Assembly (NCBI GenBank): GCA_964553775.1
Contig: CAZKLU010000003.1
Coordinates: 1-64,000 of the forward strand
Direction: 5' to 3'
Source of the DNA: RUG626 sp964553775
Lineage (GTDB): Bacteria > Bacillota > Clostridia > Oscillospirales > Oscillospiraceae
Length of the DNA: 64,000 nt
Of the stretch, positions 1-8,226 are shown one piece after another. The position numbers were made by a program, and so were the translations under genes. The notes under the pieces were generated by a model that saw only the letters and a program-made list of their open reading frames with translations, was not told where the DNA came from and ran no database searches. Position 1 is the first letter of the stretch. The number at the start of each line of letters is the position of its first letter.

Positions 1-15
1 TAGGAGGTTCCACGG

Positions 16-201
16 ATGAAAATTGACAGAAAAACAATAATCTGGATAGTCAGCGCGGCGGCGTTTGTCGCGACAGCGGTGTCGCTTGCCATCGTTTTCC
101 GCAAACAGATATGCGAGTTTTGCGGGAATATCAAAACGAAGCTTTTCGGTTCGAAGCCGAATTTCACCCCTGAGGAAGTCGAGGACTTCGCCGATATATA
201 G
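16..201 (+). CDS. small single-span membrane protein
   Basis: A 61-residue protein of unknown function. The start is supported by TAGGAGG about 8 bases upstream of the ATG. After a short basic N-terminus (MKIDRK) there is one hydrophobic segment at about residues 8-27. A cytoplasm-like basic stretch with CEFCG and a short acidic C-terminus (EEVEDFADI) follow. It is closed by a strong intrinsic terminator 26 bases after the stop, so it is the last gene of an operon entering from the left edge. No family was recognised. Confidence 0.6.
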   Translation: MKIDRKTIIWIVSAAAFVATAVSLAIVFRKQICEFCGNIKTKLFGSKPNFTPEEVEDFADI

Positions 202-227
202 CGGCGCGTCCCCCAATAAAGCGAACG

Positions 228-262
228 AACCGGCACAGGTTTTGAGACTGTGCCGGTTTTTG
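228..262 (+). terminator. intrinsic terminator
   Basis: Eleven-base inverted repeat AACCGGCACAG / CTGTGCCGGTT with a 9-base loop, running into a T-tract. It ends the plus-strand operon that contains the small membrane protein and separates it from the convergent kinase gene. Confidence 0.9.
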
Positions 263-275
263 CTATGCGTGTGAG

Positions 276-3200
276 TTACCAATATATGGTGCAGTTGCTG
301 AACTGGTCGCCGTAAGTGTTAAGAAATGCGTCCTTTGTCTCGGCACTTATGTTGTTGTCGTGCAAGCTCAACTCTTCCAAATTTGTGAGTGACGCGAGCG
401 GTGTCAGGTCGTTTATGTTGTTGCTACCTAAAGACAGTGATTCCAGATTCGTGAGCGACGCGAGCGGTGTCAGGTCGCTTATATTGTTATCGCCTAAACC
501 CAACGATTCCAAATTAGTAAATGATGTGAGCGAGGAAATGTTGCTTATTTCATTGCCAGCCAAGTCAAGTAGCTCCAAATTAGTAAGCGGTGGGAGCGAG
601 GAAATGTCGCTTATTTCAATGAATCTCAAGTCAAGTATTCTTAAGTTAATGAGTGACGCAAGCGGTGTTAAGTCGCTTATGATATTTCTGTACAAGTACA
701 ACGATTCCAGATTCGTGAGCGATGCAAGCGGGGTTATATCACTTATGCTATTGTCGTGCAAGCCCAGCTCTTCCAAATTTGTGAGTGACGCAAGCGGGGT
801 TAGGTCGCTTATATTATTATTGCCTAAGCCCAGATGTTTCAGATTCATGAGCGATGCAAGCGGGGTCAGATCGGATATATTGTTGTCACCCAAATACAGT
901 GATTGCAAATTAGTAAGTGACGCGAGAGAGGTCAGGTCGCTTATGTTGGTGCTAGTTAAGCGCAATATTTCCAAATCATGCAAAGATTCAAGAGGGGATA
1001 AGTCTTTTATAAGATTGAGTGATAAACTCAACTCTTTCAAACCGGATAACGATGCAAGCGGGGTAAGATCCAAAGCTGCTGTGCTGTTGCCGGTCAAGGA
1101 CAGCGTTTCCAGATTTGTAAGCGATGTGAGTGAGGTCAAGTCACTTATACGGTTGTAATCTATGTTCAGATATTTCAGGTTAGTCAGCGACTCAAGAGAG
1201 GATATATCGCTTATGTTGTTGCTGTCTAAATTCAGTGTTTCCAAATTTGTAAACAACGCAAGCGGGGTTATGTCAGTTATTCCTTTGTCAGATAAATCCA
1301 ATTCCGTCACGTCCGTGGAATAGGTTTCTCCTCCGATCTCCACGGTTTTCGACATCTCGTCAGTTCCCTCTGCCTCGTTCTGGTTTTGAGTACCCCACAC
1401 TATATCGCACCCACTGAACCTGTCGCCGTAGGTGTCAAGAAATGCGTTCTTTGTCTCATCGCTTATGTTGTTGTTGCTTAAACTTAAATATGTTAGATTA
1501 GTAAGTTCTGCAAGCGGGGTTAGGTCGCTTATGCTATTGTTACTTAAAACCAAACTTGTTAGATTAGTAAGCTCCGTAAGAGGTGTTATATCAGATATGT
1601 TGTTGTTGCTCAAGCTCAAACCCGCCAGATTTGTAAGCGATGTGAGCGGGGTTATGTTGCTTATGTTGTTGCCGTACAAATACAGATATTCCAAATTTGT
1701 GAGTGACGCAAGAGAGGTTAGGTCGCTTATGATATTGCTATTCAAGTTCAGTGATTCCAGATTAGTGAGTGACGCAAGAGGGGCTAGGTCACTTATGTTG
1801 TTGCTGTACAAGTTCAGCGATTGCAAATTAGTAAGCGATGCAAGAGGGGTCAGATCGCTTATATTGTTGCCGCTCAAGTTCAGCGTTTCCAAATTTGTAA
1901 ACGATGCAAGCGGGGTTATGTCAGTTATTTTCTGGTCAGATAAATACAATTCAATCGCGTCCGTTGAATAGCTCTTCCCGCCAATCTCCACAGTTTTTGG
2001 CGCATCTGTGCTATCGTTTGTTTCATCGGTGTTGTCCGTTCCCTCTGTTCCTCCGTCTGCCGCGGTTCCAACCTTATTTTGGACATTTTTATCGTCTTGC
2101 CATGTCACAACCACTACCGCAACCACTGCAATTACCACCAGTACCGCCGCCGCTATTGCCGCAATCAGTTTAACCGGAGGGGACTTCTTTTTGTCTGACG
2201 ATGTTGTTCGTTGTTCATCTGCCGTGACGCTTTTAACACCAAAGCTTTCTGCTTTAAGCGATTCGTGCGTCTCTGGCTTTGCGGTGCGGTTGAGCGGTCT
2301 GACGGTTTGATCCTTACCGCGTTTCAGTTTGGAGCCGCCCTTTTCTTTCCATGTTTTACCCTCATAAAGCTCACCGTGCAAATCCTGCATAGTCTGCGTT
2401 CTGTCCTGCACCCTCACCGCCATACCGTGCATTATCGCGGCTTCGACTTTTTTTGAAATTTTCACGCCCAGCTCAGACGGCAGCTTCAATATGTCGTTAT
2501 CCAATCTCGTAACGGCACGTTCCGGAGCTTTCCCCACAAGGCAATAGTACATCGTCGCGCAAAGAGCGTATACATCTGTCCATGATCCCTGATCATGAGC
2601 TGTGTACTGCTCTATTGGCGCGAATCCGTGCTTGAGCATCACAGTCATTGTGTGAGAACCCTCAATATCTCTCGCGCAGCCGAAATCCATCAGCTTGACC
2701 TTACCGTTTTTAAGAAGCATAATGTTATCGGGGCTGATGTCACGGTGTATAATTCCGGCATCGTGAACCTTGCCAAGAGCGATTACTATAGGCTCAATGA
2801 GCGGCAGAAGCTCCTCCGGTGTCATTATGTGGTTATGCACTATCTCGCGCAACGTATCGCCGCGAAGATATTCCATCACAATATAAGCCGTGTTGTTAAG
2901 TGAAAAGAAGTCGATAACCCTGACAATTTCGGGAATCTCATAGAATTTTGCGAGTGTTCTCGTCTCATCAAGAAAGCCCGATTTACCCTTTTCAAAAAAC
3001 TGTTTGCCATCTCTTGAAAAGCAGGTGACTTCCTGTGAAACGGTCGTGTCTCTCTGAACGAACGAAGTTGGAAAATATTCCTTGATTGCAACGCAAATAT
3101 TCAGTTGTGTATCAAGTCCGAGATATGTAATTCCAAATCCGCCCTCACCGAGAACCCGTCCAAGAATGTATCGTCCGTGAAGCTCCGTTCCGGGTAGCAA

Positions 3201-3299
3201 ATGATTCGGCATAGGCGTGTAGCTCATAATATTCGTCCCGCACATCGGACAGAATTTACCTGATGGTATCGGAGTCATGCAGTATGGACAATAAATCAT
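276..3299 (-). CDS. zinc-ribbon Ser/Thr protein kinase with extracellular LRR domain
   Basis: A transmembrane receptor-like kinase of about 1007 residues. Order of parts: an N-terminal zinc ribbon (CPYC...CPMC, residues 4-21); a eukaryotic-type kinase domain with glycine loop GEGGFG, the VAIK lysine, catalytic loop HRDISPDN and DFG; a basic linker; one membrane span (about residues 375-398, rich in A/I/V); then two leucine-rich-repeat blocks of about 8 and 15 SDS22/internalin-like 22-residue repeats (LTNLxxLxLxxNxISDLTPLAS type). Each block opens with KTVEIGG and closes with a capping segment ending near a Cys and Trp. The likely role is phosphorylation of cytoplasmic proteins in response to a ligand bound outside. 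The start at 3299 is preferred over an upstream ATG at 3347 because AGGGAG lies at the right spacing. The substrate is unknown, and no partner phosphatase is adjacent. Confidence 0.9.
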   Translation of the reverse strand: MIYCPYCMTPIPSGKFCPMCGTNIMSYTPMPNHLLPGTELHGRYILGRVLGEGGFGITYLGLDTQLNICVAIKEYFPTSFVQRDTTVSQEVTCFSRDGKQFFEKGKSGFLDETRTLAKFYEIPEIVRVIDFFSLNNTAYIVMEYLRGDTLREIVHNHIMTPEELLPLIEPIVIALGKVHDAGIIHRDISPDNIMLLKNGKVKLMDFGCARDIEGSHTMTVMLKHGFAPIEQYTAHDQGSWTDVYALCATMYYCLVGKAPERAVTRLDNDILKLPSELGVKISKKVEAAIMHGMAVRVQDRTQTMQDLHGELYEGKTWKEKGGSKLKRGKDQTVRPLNRTAKPETHESLKAESFGVKSVTADEQRTTSSDKKKSPPVKLIAAIAAAVLVVIAVVAVVVVTWQDDKNVQNKVGTAADGGTEGTDNTDETNDSTDAPKTVEIGGKSYSTDAIELYLSDQKITDITPLASFTNLETLNLSGNNISDLTPLASLTNLQSLNLYSNNISDLAPLASLTNLESLNLNSNIISDLTSLASLTNLEYLYLYGNNISNITPLTSLTNLAGLSLSNNNISDITPLTELTNLTSLVLSNNSISDLTPLAELTNLTYLSLSNNNISDETKNAFLDTYGDRFSGCDIVWGTQNQNEAEGTDEMSKTVEIGGETYSTDVTELDLSDKGITDITPLALFTNLETLNLDSNNISDISSLESLTNLKYLNIDYNRISDLTSLTSLTNLETLSLTGNSTAALDLTPLASLSGLKELSLSLNLIKDLSPLESLHDLEILRLTSTNISDLTSLASLTNLQSLYLGDNNISDLTPLASLMNLKHLGLGNNNISDLTPLASLTNLEELGLHDNSISDITPLASLTNLESLYLYRNIISDLTPLASLINLRILDLRFIEISDISSLPPLTNLELLDLAGNEISNISSLTSFTNLESLGLGDNNISDLTPLASLTNLESLSLGSNNINDLTPLASLTNLEELSLHDNNISAETKDAFLNTYGDQFSNCTIYW

Positions 3300-3366
3300 A
3301 GTAGTCACTCCCTGATATGGTTTTGAAATCTGTAACCTCTCCGGCATTGCCTGTTATGCTATGAAC

Positions 3367-3395
3367 ATTTTAACATATAATAATCCTCGTTTCAA
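3367..3395 (-). promoter_or_regulatory. sigma-A-type promoter of the LRR kinase gene
   Basis: Read on the minus strand: TTGAAA, 17-base spacer, TAAAAT. The predicted transcript starts about 60 bases before the kinase ATG. Position and spacing are good; no direct evidence of use. Confidence 0.6.
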
Positions 3396-3685
3396 GTCTT
3401 TTCGATACATTTCATGTTTTTGAAGATAGAAAAACAGCCCTCATCGGAAAGTGAATGAGAAGCAGACAGATTGCATCAAATCATTTCAGTCTTTTCAAAG
3501 AACCTGCACGTTCCACCGACTGCTGCGGCTGTGTCGAACAGAAATAACCCTCCTTTGGCAAAAAGCGGTTCTCTTTTCCATTTTGTCGGTTAAGCAGTGA
3601 TTTTTGCGCTTTACCCTGTGAGCGGGAAAACGCAGTCACAAATGTAATAATTTGTTAATTGTCCTGCCCCTAAAATTTGCGGGAA
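3396..3685. other. intergenic region without a recognisable gene
   Basis: This spacer lies between the promoter of the kinase gene and the terminator of the SLH gene. On the minus strand an AGGAGGG is followed by a 22-codon frame that would need a CTG start. I do not regard it as a gene. No known RNA family was recognised. Confidence 0.4.
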
Positions 3686-3715
3686 AACAAAAATGCCGCC
3701 ACGAAGGCGGCAATT
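3686..3715 (-). terminator. intrinsic terminator of SLH gene
   Basis: On the minus strand a 7-base stem TGCCGCC / GGCGGCA with a 5-base loop, followed by ATTTTTGTTTT. It lies about 60 bases beyond the stop of the SLH-domain gene. Confidence 0.8.
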
Positions 3716-3775
3716 CACGTCAACCCATTGGTCGGCAAGAGACTATTTCGGCGGTGACTGAACGATTAAGGTGCG

Positions 3776-4519
3776 TCAAGCAGATGTTCCTTCCTGCGTC
3801 TCTACATCAATTTCCGGTATTTCATCGCCGTTGATTATTTCTGCATAGCGAATCATGACAGTCGCTACCTGTGCGCGGGTAGTTGTGCTTGTTGGCTCAA
3901 GCGTTGTTTCGGTCACGCCGTTGACTATACCATTTGAAACAGCCCACGCGAACGCGTTCAGACAAATTTCAGTGATTTCACTGCTGTCGGAAAACGCTTC
4001 AAGTACCGTCACATCAGTCTCCGGTGCTCCCGCAAGCTCGTAAAGCGAATAGACAAGACGCTCACGAGTGAGATCCTCATTTGGACCGAAGCTGCCATCG
4101 GAACGTCCCGAAATAAGTCCCTGCGAAACTGCCCAGCTAACCGAAGTATAGAACCAGTTTTCCGGCTTTACATCCGAAAAGTTTGTGATTGCTGTTGCGT
4201 CTTCACCTTTATAATTATAAAGTATCTGACAAATCTCAGCGCGGGTCACAGAACCATTTGGATGATAAGTACCATCATCGTAGCCTTTTACAAAGCCAAG
4301 CTCCGCAGCCTGCATGACGTTCTTATAGAACCAGTTTTTGTATGTAACATCGCTGAATGTTTTTGCGGAGATGCCGGTTGTCTTATAAGCACCTCGCGAT
4401 GTCACAGTTTCGCTCTCAGGGTTTGTTGTAATGAAGCCTGCAAAAGCGGCGGTCGTGGGCACGGTGACAGCGATCGCGGTGACGAGGATAAATATTGCAA
4501 ATCGTTTCGTTTGTATCAC
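3776..4519 (-). CDS. S-layer homology (SLH) domain surface protein
   Basis: A secreted protein of 247 residues that probably binds secondary cell-wall polymers and stays at the cell surface. It has a signal peptide (basic start MIQTKR, hydrophobic core, cleavage near AFA-G at about residue 28). Three SLH repeats follow, each beginning FSD: about residues 54-105 (FSDVTYKNWFY), 113-165 (FSDVKPENWFY) and 174-230 (FSDSSEITEI, more divergent). There is essentially no other domain, so it is a minimal SLH protein, and the short acidic tail EIDVETQEG gives no further clue. The start codon appears to be GTG with an AAGG-type site just upstream. It is transcribed alone, between the tRNA terminator and its own terminator. 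Confidence 0.85.
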   Translation of the reverse strand: MIQTKRFAIFILVTAIAVTVPTTAAFAGFITTNPESETVTSRGAYKTTGISAKTFSDVTYKNWFYKNVMQAAELGFVKGYDDGTYHPNGSVTRAEICQILYNYKGEDATAITNFSDVKPENWFYTSVSWAVSQGLISGRSDGSFGPNEDLTRERLVYSLYELAGAPETDVTVLEAFSDSSEITEICLNAFAWAVSNGIVNGVTETTLEPTSTTTRAQVATVMIRYAEIINGDEIPEIDVETQEGTSA

Positions 4520-4616
4520 TCCTTTCCTTGTCTAAAGCCTATTATACTAAACTGCGCTCTGAAAGTCAAGAAACATTGTGTTACACTCTTCAGGAATCAA
4601 TTTCCAGTTAAATATT

Positions 4617-4652
4617 GAAAAATCCGTCCGATTCTAAAGGAACCGGACGGAC
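4617..4652 (-). terminator. intrinsic terminator of tRNA-fMet
   Basis: On the minus strand the stem TCCGTCCG / CGGACGGA is followed by TTTTT. It starts a few bases after the tRNA 3' end and lies before the SLH gene. Confidence 0.85.
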
Positions 4653-4658
4653 ACATTT

Positions 4659-4734
<76 letters not shown>

Positions 4735-4758
4735 ATATGCAATCTTCCAACGGATAAT

Positions 4759-4787
4759 ATTGTATCACACAGCGGTTTGTTTGTCAA
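4759..4787 (-). promoter_or_regulatory. strong sigma-A-type promoter of tRNA-fMet
   Basis: Minus strand TTGACA, exactly 17 bases, TACAAT. Transcription would begin about 15-20 bases before the tRNA. Confidence 0.85.
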
Positions 4788-4867
4788 GTGGTTTTTTTAG
4801 TTCATTTATATAAGTCTGTGCTGATTTTTGCTTATAAATTGGTGAAATTGCCGTCATATAAGCCGTT

Positions 4868-5368
4868 CTAAACATAATTATCCAAAATTCTCCACGTTCC
4901 TGTAAGCTTCTCAAACGACCATGCGGCGTTCGCCGGACTTGTAGATGGAAGTTTTACCGCTTGTATTCCTGTTATTGGAAGTATGAACCGTGAGTACAGT
5001 CGGTGAGCCGTGCCGCCGTTTGTGAATATACGTTCAATTTTGGCAGCACGAAGTATGGGACGAATATCATTTGCAACGGTGTTTCTTATTGAACTGTCAT
5101 TGGAGCCTTCAATGTCACATTCGGCAATAACATCCCAGAGCGCGATTGACATAGACAACAGAAACTCCGTCTTGCCTTCAACGCTATCAGGAACATCGCG
5201 GTGAAAGATCTCGCTCAAAACGTTCCAGAACCTATTGCGTGGGTTGCCGTAGTAAAAGCTGTTCTCCCGTGAAAGTACGGACGGAAGACTTCCAAGTATC
5301 AAAATACGCGAGTTCTCATCATATATCGGCGCAAACGGATGCTTAATGTGCGTATATTCCACAGCCAT
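4868..5368 (-). CDS. DNA-deoxyinosine / uracil-DNA glycosylase (Mug-like superfamily)
   Basis: A 166-residue base-excision repair enzyme of the uracil-DNA glycosylase superfamily, which removes deaminated bases from DNA. Visible motifs are ILILGSLPS (about residues 22-30), the YYGNPRNRFW substrate-pocket motif (about 39-48) and LPSTSPAN near the C-terminus. The YGNPxNxFW / SLPS combination is typical of the hypoxanthine-type (family 6) enzymes, so deoxyinosine may be the main substrate. The start at 5368 is chosen because AAAGGGGAGA precedes the ATG; a longer frame starting at 5524 has no comparable site. It is a single gene, divergent from the opp operon. Confidence 0.85.
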   Translation of the reverse strand: MAVEYTHIKHPFAPIYDENSRILILGSLPSVLSRENSFYYGNPRNRFWNVLSEIFHRDVPDSVEGKTEFLLSMSIALWDVIAECDIEGSNDSSIRNTVANDIRPILRAAKIERIFTNGGTAHRLYSRFILPITGIQAVKLPSTSPANAAWSFEKLTGTWRILDNYV

Positions 5369-5546
5369 TCTCCCCTTTATTAAAGTGTATTCTTTATATG
5401 TTCTCCTGATATGTACCGAAAAAGTGCGTATATCTATATTATCACAAAACTCCCCGTTACGCAAGAGCCGTTCAGATTTTGTCATTCCGCTGAATAATTT
5501 GCTCAATGAACTTGCAAATTTCATGTTTTATTTTTTTAATTTTCTG

Positions 5547-5575
5547 TTGACTAAATCATTAAAGTATTGTATAAT
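5547..5575 (+). promoter_or_regulatory. strong sigma-A-type promoter of the opp operon
   Basis: TTGACT, 17-base spacer, TATAAT. Transcription should start at about 5582, giving a leader of about 120 bases before the binding-protein gene. Confidence 0.85.
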
Positions 5576-5581
5576 AAAAGC

Positions 5582-5616
5582 GCGGGGGAAAATGGGTTCC
5601 CATTTCCCCCGTTTTT
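5582..5616 (+). promoter_or_regulatory. 5'-leader hairpin with T-tract upstream of the binding-protein gene
   Basis: The predicted transcript starts almost inside a strong hairpin (GGGGGAAAATGGG / CCCATTTCCCCC with only a 2-base loop), which is followed by GTTTTTGG. It has the form of an intrinsic terminator at the very 5' end, so it is either an early attenuator or a 5' stabilising cap. A second weaker stem (AGCGGT...ACCGCT, about 5632-5655) follows before the ribosome-binding site. Confidence 0.6.
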
Positions 5617-5701
5617 GGCTTATTTTGTCTGGAGCGGTATGGTGCAAGACACCGCTTTCCGGCAATAAAGGCGTGAATAAACCTTGGGAGGTTATATAAA
5701 A

Positions 5702-8059
5702 ATGAATTTTGGGAAAAAACTTCTTGCACTGATGCTGGTTCTAACAATGGTGTTGGGATTGGCAGCCTGCGGCTCTGAATCGGATACGACAGACGGAACG
5801 CAGGACACTACGGGAACAGACACAACGGATTCGACAGACAGCAATAACACTTCCTCCGATACATCCACCGACAGCAACGCTACTTATACTTATACCTACA
5901 CCGATTCCTGCCCCAGCACATGGAGCCCCACAGACTGGCAAAATGCCAACGAGGGTGACGTTATAGTCTACACGTTCACGCCGCTTTGGGAGTTTATGAT
6001 GAACGATACGAAGGACGGCTATGAAATCGTTCCTTCAGCGGCAATCGGTATGCCCGTTGACGTTACAGCGGACTTTGCCGGAAACGAAGTCTATAACATT
6101 CCCGCCGATGCTACAGAGGGCTACGCATGGCAGGTTGAGCTGAACCCCGAAGTAAGCTGGGAGGACGGCACACCGATTACCGCTGATGACTACGTTTACT
6201 CTCTGCAGCAGTTTCTGAACCCCGATATGAGCAACTTCCGTGCCTCATACTTCTATGCCGGAAGTGCCGCGTTCGCGAACGCCCAGGCTTATTACAACAG
6301 CAAGAGAGCCGGAGAAGTTGGCTTCGTTACGACACTTGGCGAACTCGGCTATTCAACTGTTGAAGAGGCTGAGGCTGATGGGTACACCGAGTTCGGCGTC
6401 GATTTGGACGGCTTCTGGGGAATCGTTGAAGCCGGTGTCGTTTCGATAACCGACGAAACTGAATACCGCGATACAGCCATTGAGGACGAGAACGATGCCG
6501 AGGCTTATGTGTCCGGTAAATATGTCTATGATAACTATCTCGCCCCCGGTATGTCTTACGAATCGTACACGCCCGACTATGTTTATGTCGGATCTGTTTT
6601 AGAGGGCGCGACATGGGATGAGGTCGGTCTTATCAAGAACGGCGATTATTCTCTTACATTTATCATGCTCTACCCTAACTCCGAATTTAATTTCATCTAT
6701 AATATGTCCGCCTTCTATCTTCTCAAAGAAGACCTTTACGAGGCTAACAAGCAGCAGACAGGCGATATTATAAAATCCTCATATGGCACCTCCGCTGACA
6801 AGTATATGTCATACGGTCCTTATAAAGTTGCCACTTTTCAGGAAGACAAGGAAATGACACTCACCAAAAACGAGAACTGGTTCGGCTACACCTCCGACAT
6901 ATACGAGGGCAAGTACCAAACCACGGACATCGTTATCGAGTACATTAACGAACATTCTACCGCGCTCAATCTCTTCCTCCAAGGCAACCTTTCCAGCGTA
7001 AGTCTTAACAGTGATGACATAGAAATTTACGGCAGCAGTGACTATGTATATTACACACCGCAAAGCTACGCCTATCACTACTCTTATAATACAGATATTG
7101 ACAGTTTGAAGGCTGAAGAGACACCGGGCGAGAACCGCAGCATACTGGCTTATAAGGATTTCCGTGAAGCTATCACATGGGCTATCGACCGCAACGACTA
7201 TGTTTCGTCACTCACGGGCGCGTCCGAAGTTGGCTTTGGACTTCTGACAAAGGTGTATGTCTGTGACCCTGACACCGGTGAGCTTTACCGCGATAACGAG
7301 TATGCGAAAGCGGCACTGTGTGAAGTATACGGAGCCAGCGATGAGAGCGAGATAACAGGTTATGACAAGGAAAGGGCTACCGCGCTATTCCAGTCCGCCT
7401 ATGATCAATGCCTTGCCGATGGCAATATCTCTGAAACTGATCAGGTTACATTAGACTTCCACACCTACAACTCCGATACACAGTCCGTCAGGAGAGTCAA
7501 CTTCCTTCAGGAATCCATAAACGCGGCTACAGTTGGAACAGATCTTGAGGGTCGTATTACAATCAATCAAGTTGAAGACCCCGATTACTACGACAACATG
7601 AAAAACGGTCTTGTCGATATTACCGTTGCCGCATGGGGCGGCGCGGAGATGGATCCGTATTCAATAATGGAGTGCTACTGCTCAGATACGCTGCTCGATG
7701 AGTACGGTTTCGATCCTTACACCGAGGAAGCAACTATTACAGTAAACGGCGAGGAGCTTACAAAGACGCTCAATGAGTGGTACGCGGCTCTCTGTCAGGG
7801 TGAGTATGTCAACGCCCCGACTGACACAAAGAACCAGATTCTTGCTGGTATGGAGTGTGCTCTTCTTAAGACGTATTTCGTGTCACCTATATATTACAGC
7901 ACGAATGCGGATCTCTATGAGCAAAGAATCGTTCTTGAGAGCGATGAGTATGTCAATGTTCTCGTTGAGTTTGGCGGTATCATGGGCTTGACGTACACCA
8001 TGAACGACGAGGAATGGGCAGCTTACTGCGCTGAAAATAACAACCAACTGACATACTAA
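5702..8059 (+). CDS. oligopeptide ABC transporter substrate-binding lipoprotein (family 5)
   Basis: The extracellular binding protein of the peptide importer encoded downstream. It starts at the ATG at 5702, behind GGGAGG. The lipoprotein signal MNFGKKLLALMLVLTM... ends in lipobox LGLAAC (Cys about residue 21). A Ser/Thr/Asp-rich linker to about residue 60 acts as a spacer from the membrane. The body shows family-5 features, such as EDGTPITADDYVYS (the usual WxDGxPxTAxDVxxS motif). At about 785 residues it is clearly longer than typical OppA/DppA proteins (500-600). Extra sequence includes Tyr/Asp/Glu-rich stretches around residues 180-310. Strong promoter, leader hairpin and downstream stem-loops fit the high expression expected of a binding protein. 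Confidence 0.9.
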   Translation: MNFGKKLLALMLVLTMVLGLAACGSESDTTDGTQDTTGTDTTDSTDSNNTSSDTSTDSNATYTYTYTDSCPSTWSPTDWQNANEGDVIVYTFTPLWEFMMNDTKDGYEIVPSAAIGMPVDVTADFAGNEVYNIPADATEGYAWQVELNPEVSWEDGTPITADDYVYSLQQFLNPDMSNFRASYFYAGSAAFANAQAYYNSKRAGEVGFVTTLGELGYSTVEEAEADGYTEFGVDLDGFWGIVEAGVVSITDETEYRDTAIEDENDAEAYVSGKYVYDNYLAPGMSYESYTPDYVYVGSVLEGATWDEVGLIKNGDYSLTFIMLYPNSEFNFIYNMSAFYLLKEDLYEANKQQTGDIIKSSYGTSADKYMSYGPYKVATFQEDKEMTLTKNENWFGYTSDIYEGKYQTTDIVIEYINEHSTALNLFLQGNLSSVSLNSDDIEIYGSSDYVYYTPQSYAYHYSYNTDIDSLKAEETPGENRSILAYKDFREAITWAIDRNDYVSSLTGASEVGFGLLTKVYVCDPDTGELYRDNEYAKAALCEVYGASDESEITGYDKERATALFQSAYDQCLADGNISETDQVTLDFHTYNSDTQSVRRVNFLQESINAATVGTDLEGRITINQVEDPDYYDNMKNGLVDITVAAWGGAEMDPYSIMECYCSDTLLDEYGFDPYTEEATITVNGEELTKTLNEWYAALCQGEYVNAPTDTKNQILAGMECALLKTYFVSPIYYSTNADLYEQRIVLESDEYVNVLVEFGGIMGLTYTMNDEEWAAYCAENNNQLTY

Positions 8060-8226
8060 ACTGCGATTTAAGATCGGAATGCCGTCAAATTACGGTGAAC
8101 GGCAAAATAGTCTCCGTTTACCGTAAGTTTAAATCGACTGCGAGGCACGGCGGCCCTTTGCGGCTGTTGTGCCTTGTGTTATAGGCATTCGGACGCTTGC
8201 GTAGAAATTACGGAAAGGCGTAAAAA
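8060..8226 (+). promoter_or_regulatory. stem-loop cluster between binding-protein and permease genes
   Basis: A 167-base spacer that contains at least two sizeable inverted repeats: AAATTACGGTGAACGG with CCGTTTACCGTAAGTTT (about 8089-8132), and AGGCACGGCGGCC with the region ending GTTGTGCCT (about 8143-8175). An outer GATTTAA / TTAAATC pair encloses the first. There is no T-tract, so these are more likely mRNA-stabilising or partial-termination structures that keep the binding protein in excess over the permease. Confidence 0.55.

Noticed and set aside
316..1971. Regular 66-base direct repeats looking like a CRISPR or satellite array, with long plus-strand frames.
   Set aside because: They are the DNA of the leucine-rich repeats of the minus-strand kinase (22 codons each). 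The plus-strand frames are shadows without ribosome-binding sites.
3440..3560. AGGAGGG followed by a 22-codon minus-strand frame.
   Set aside because: It would need a CTG start and has no supporting context.
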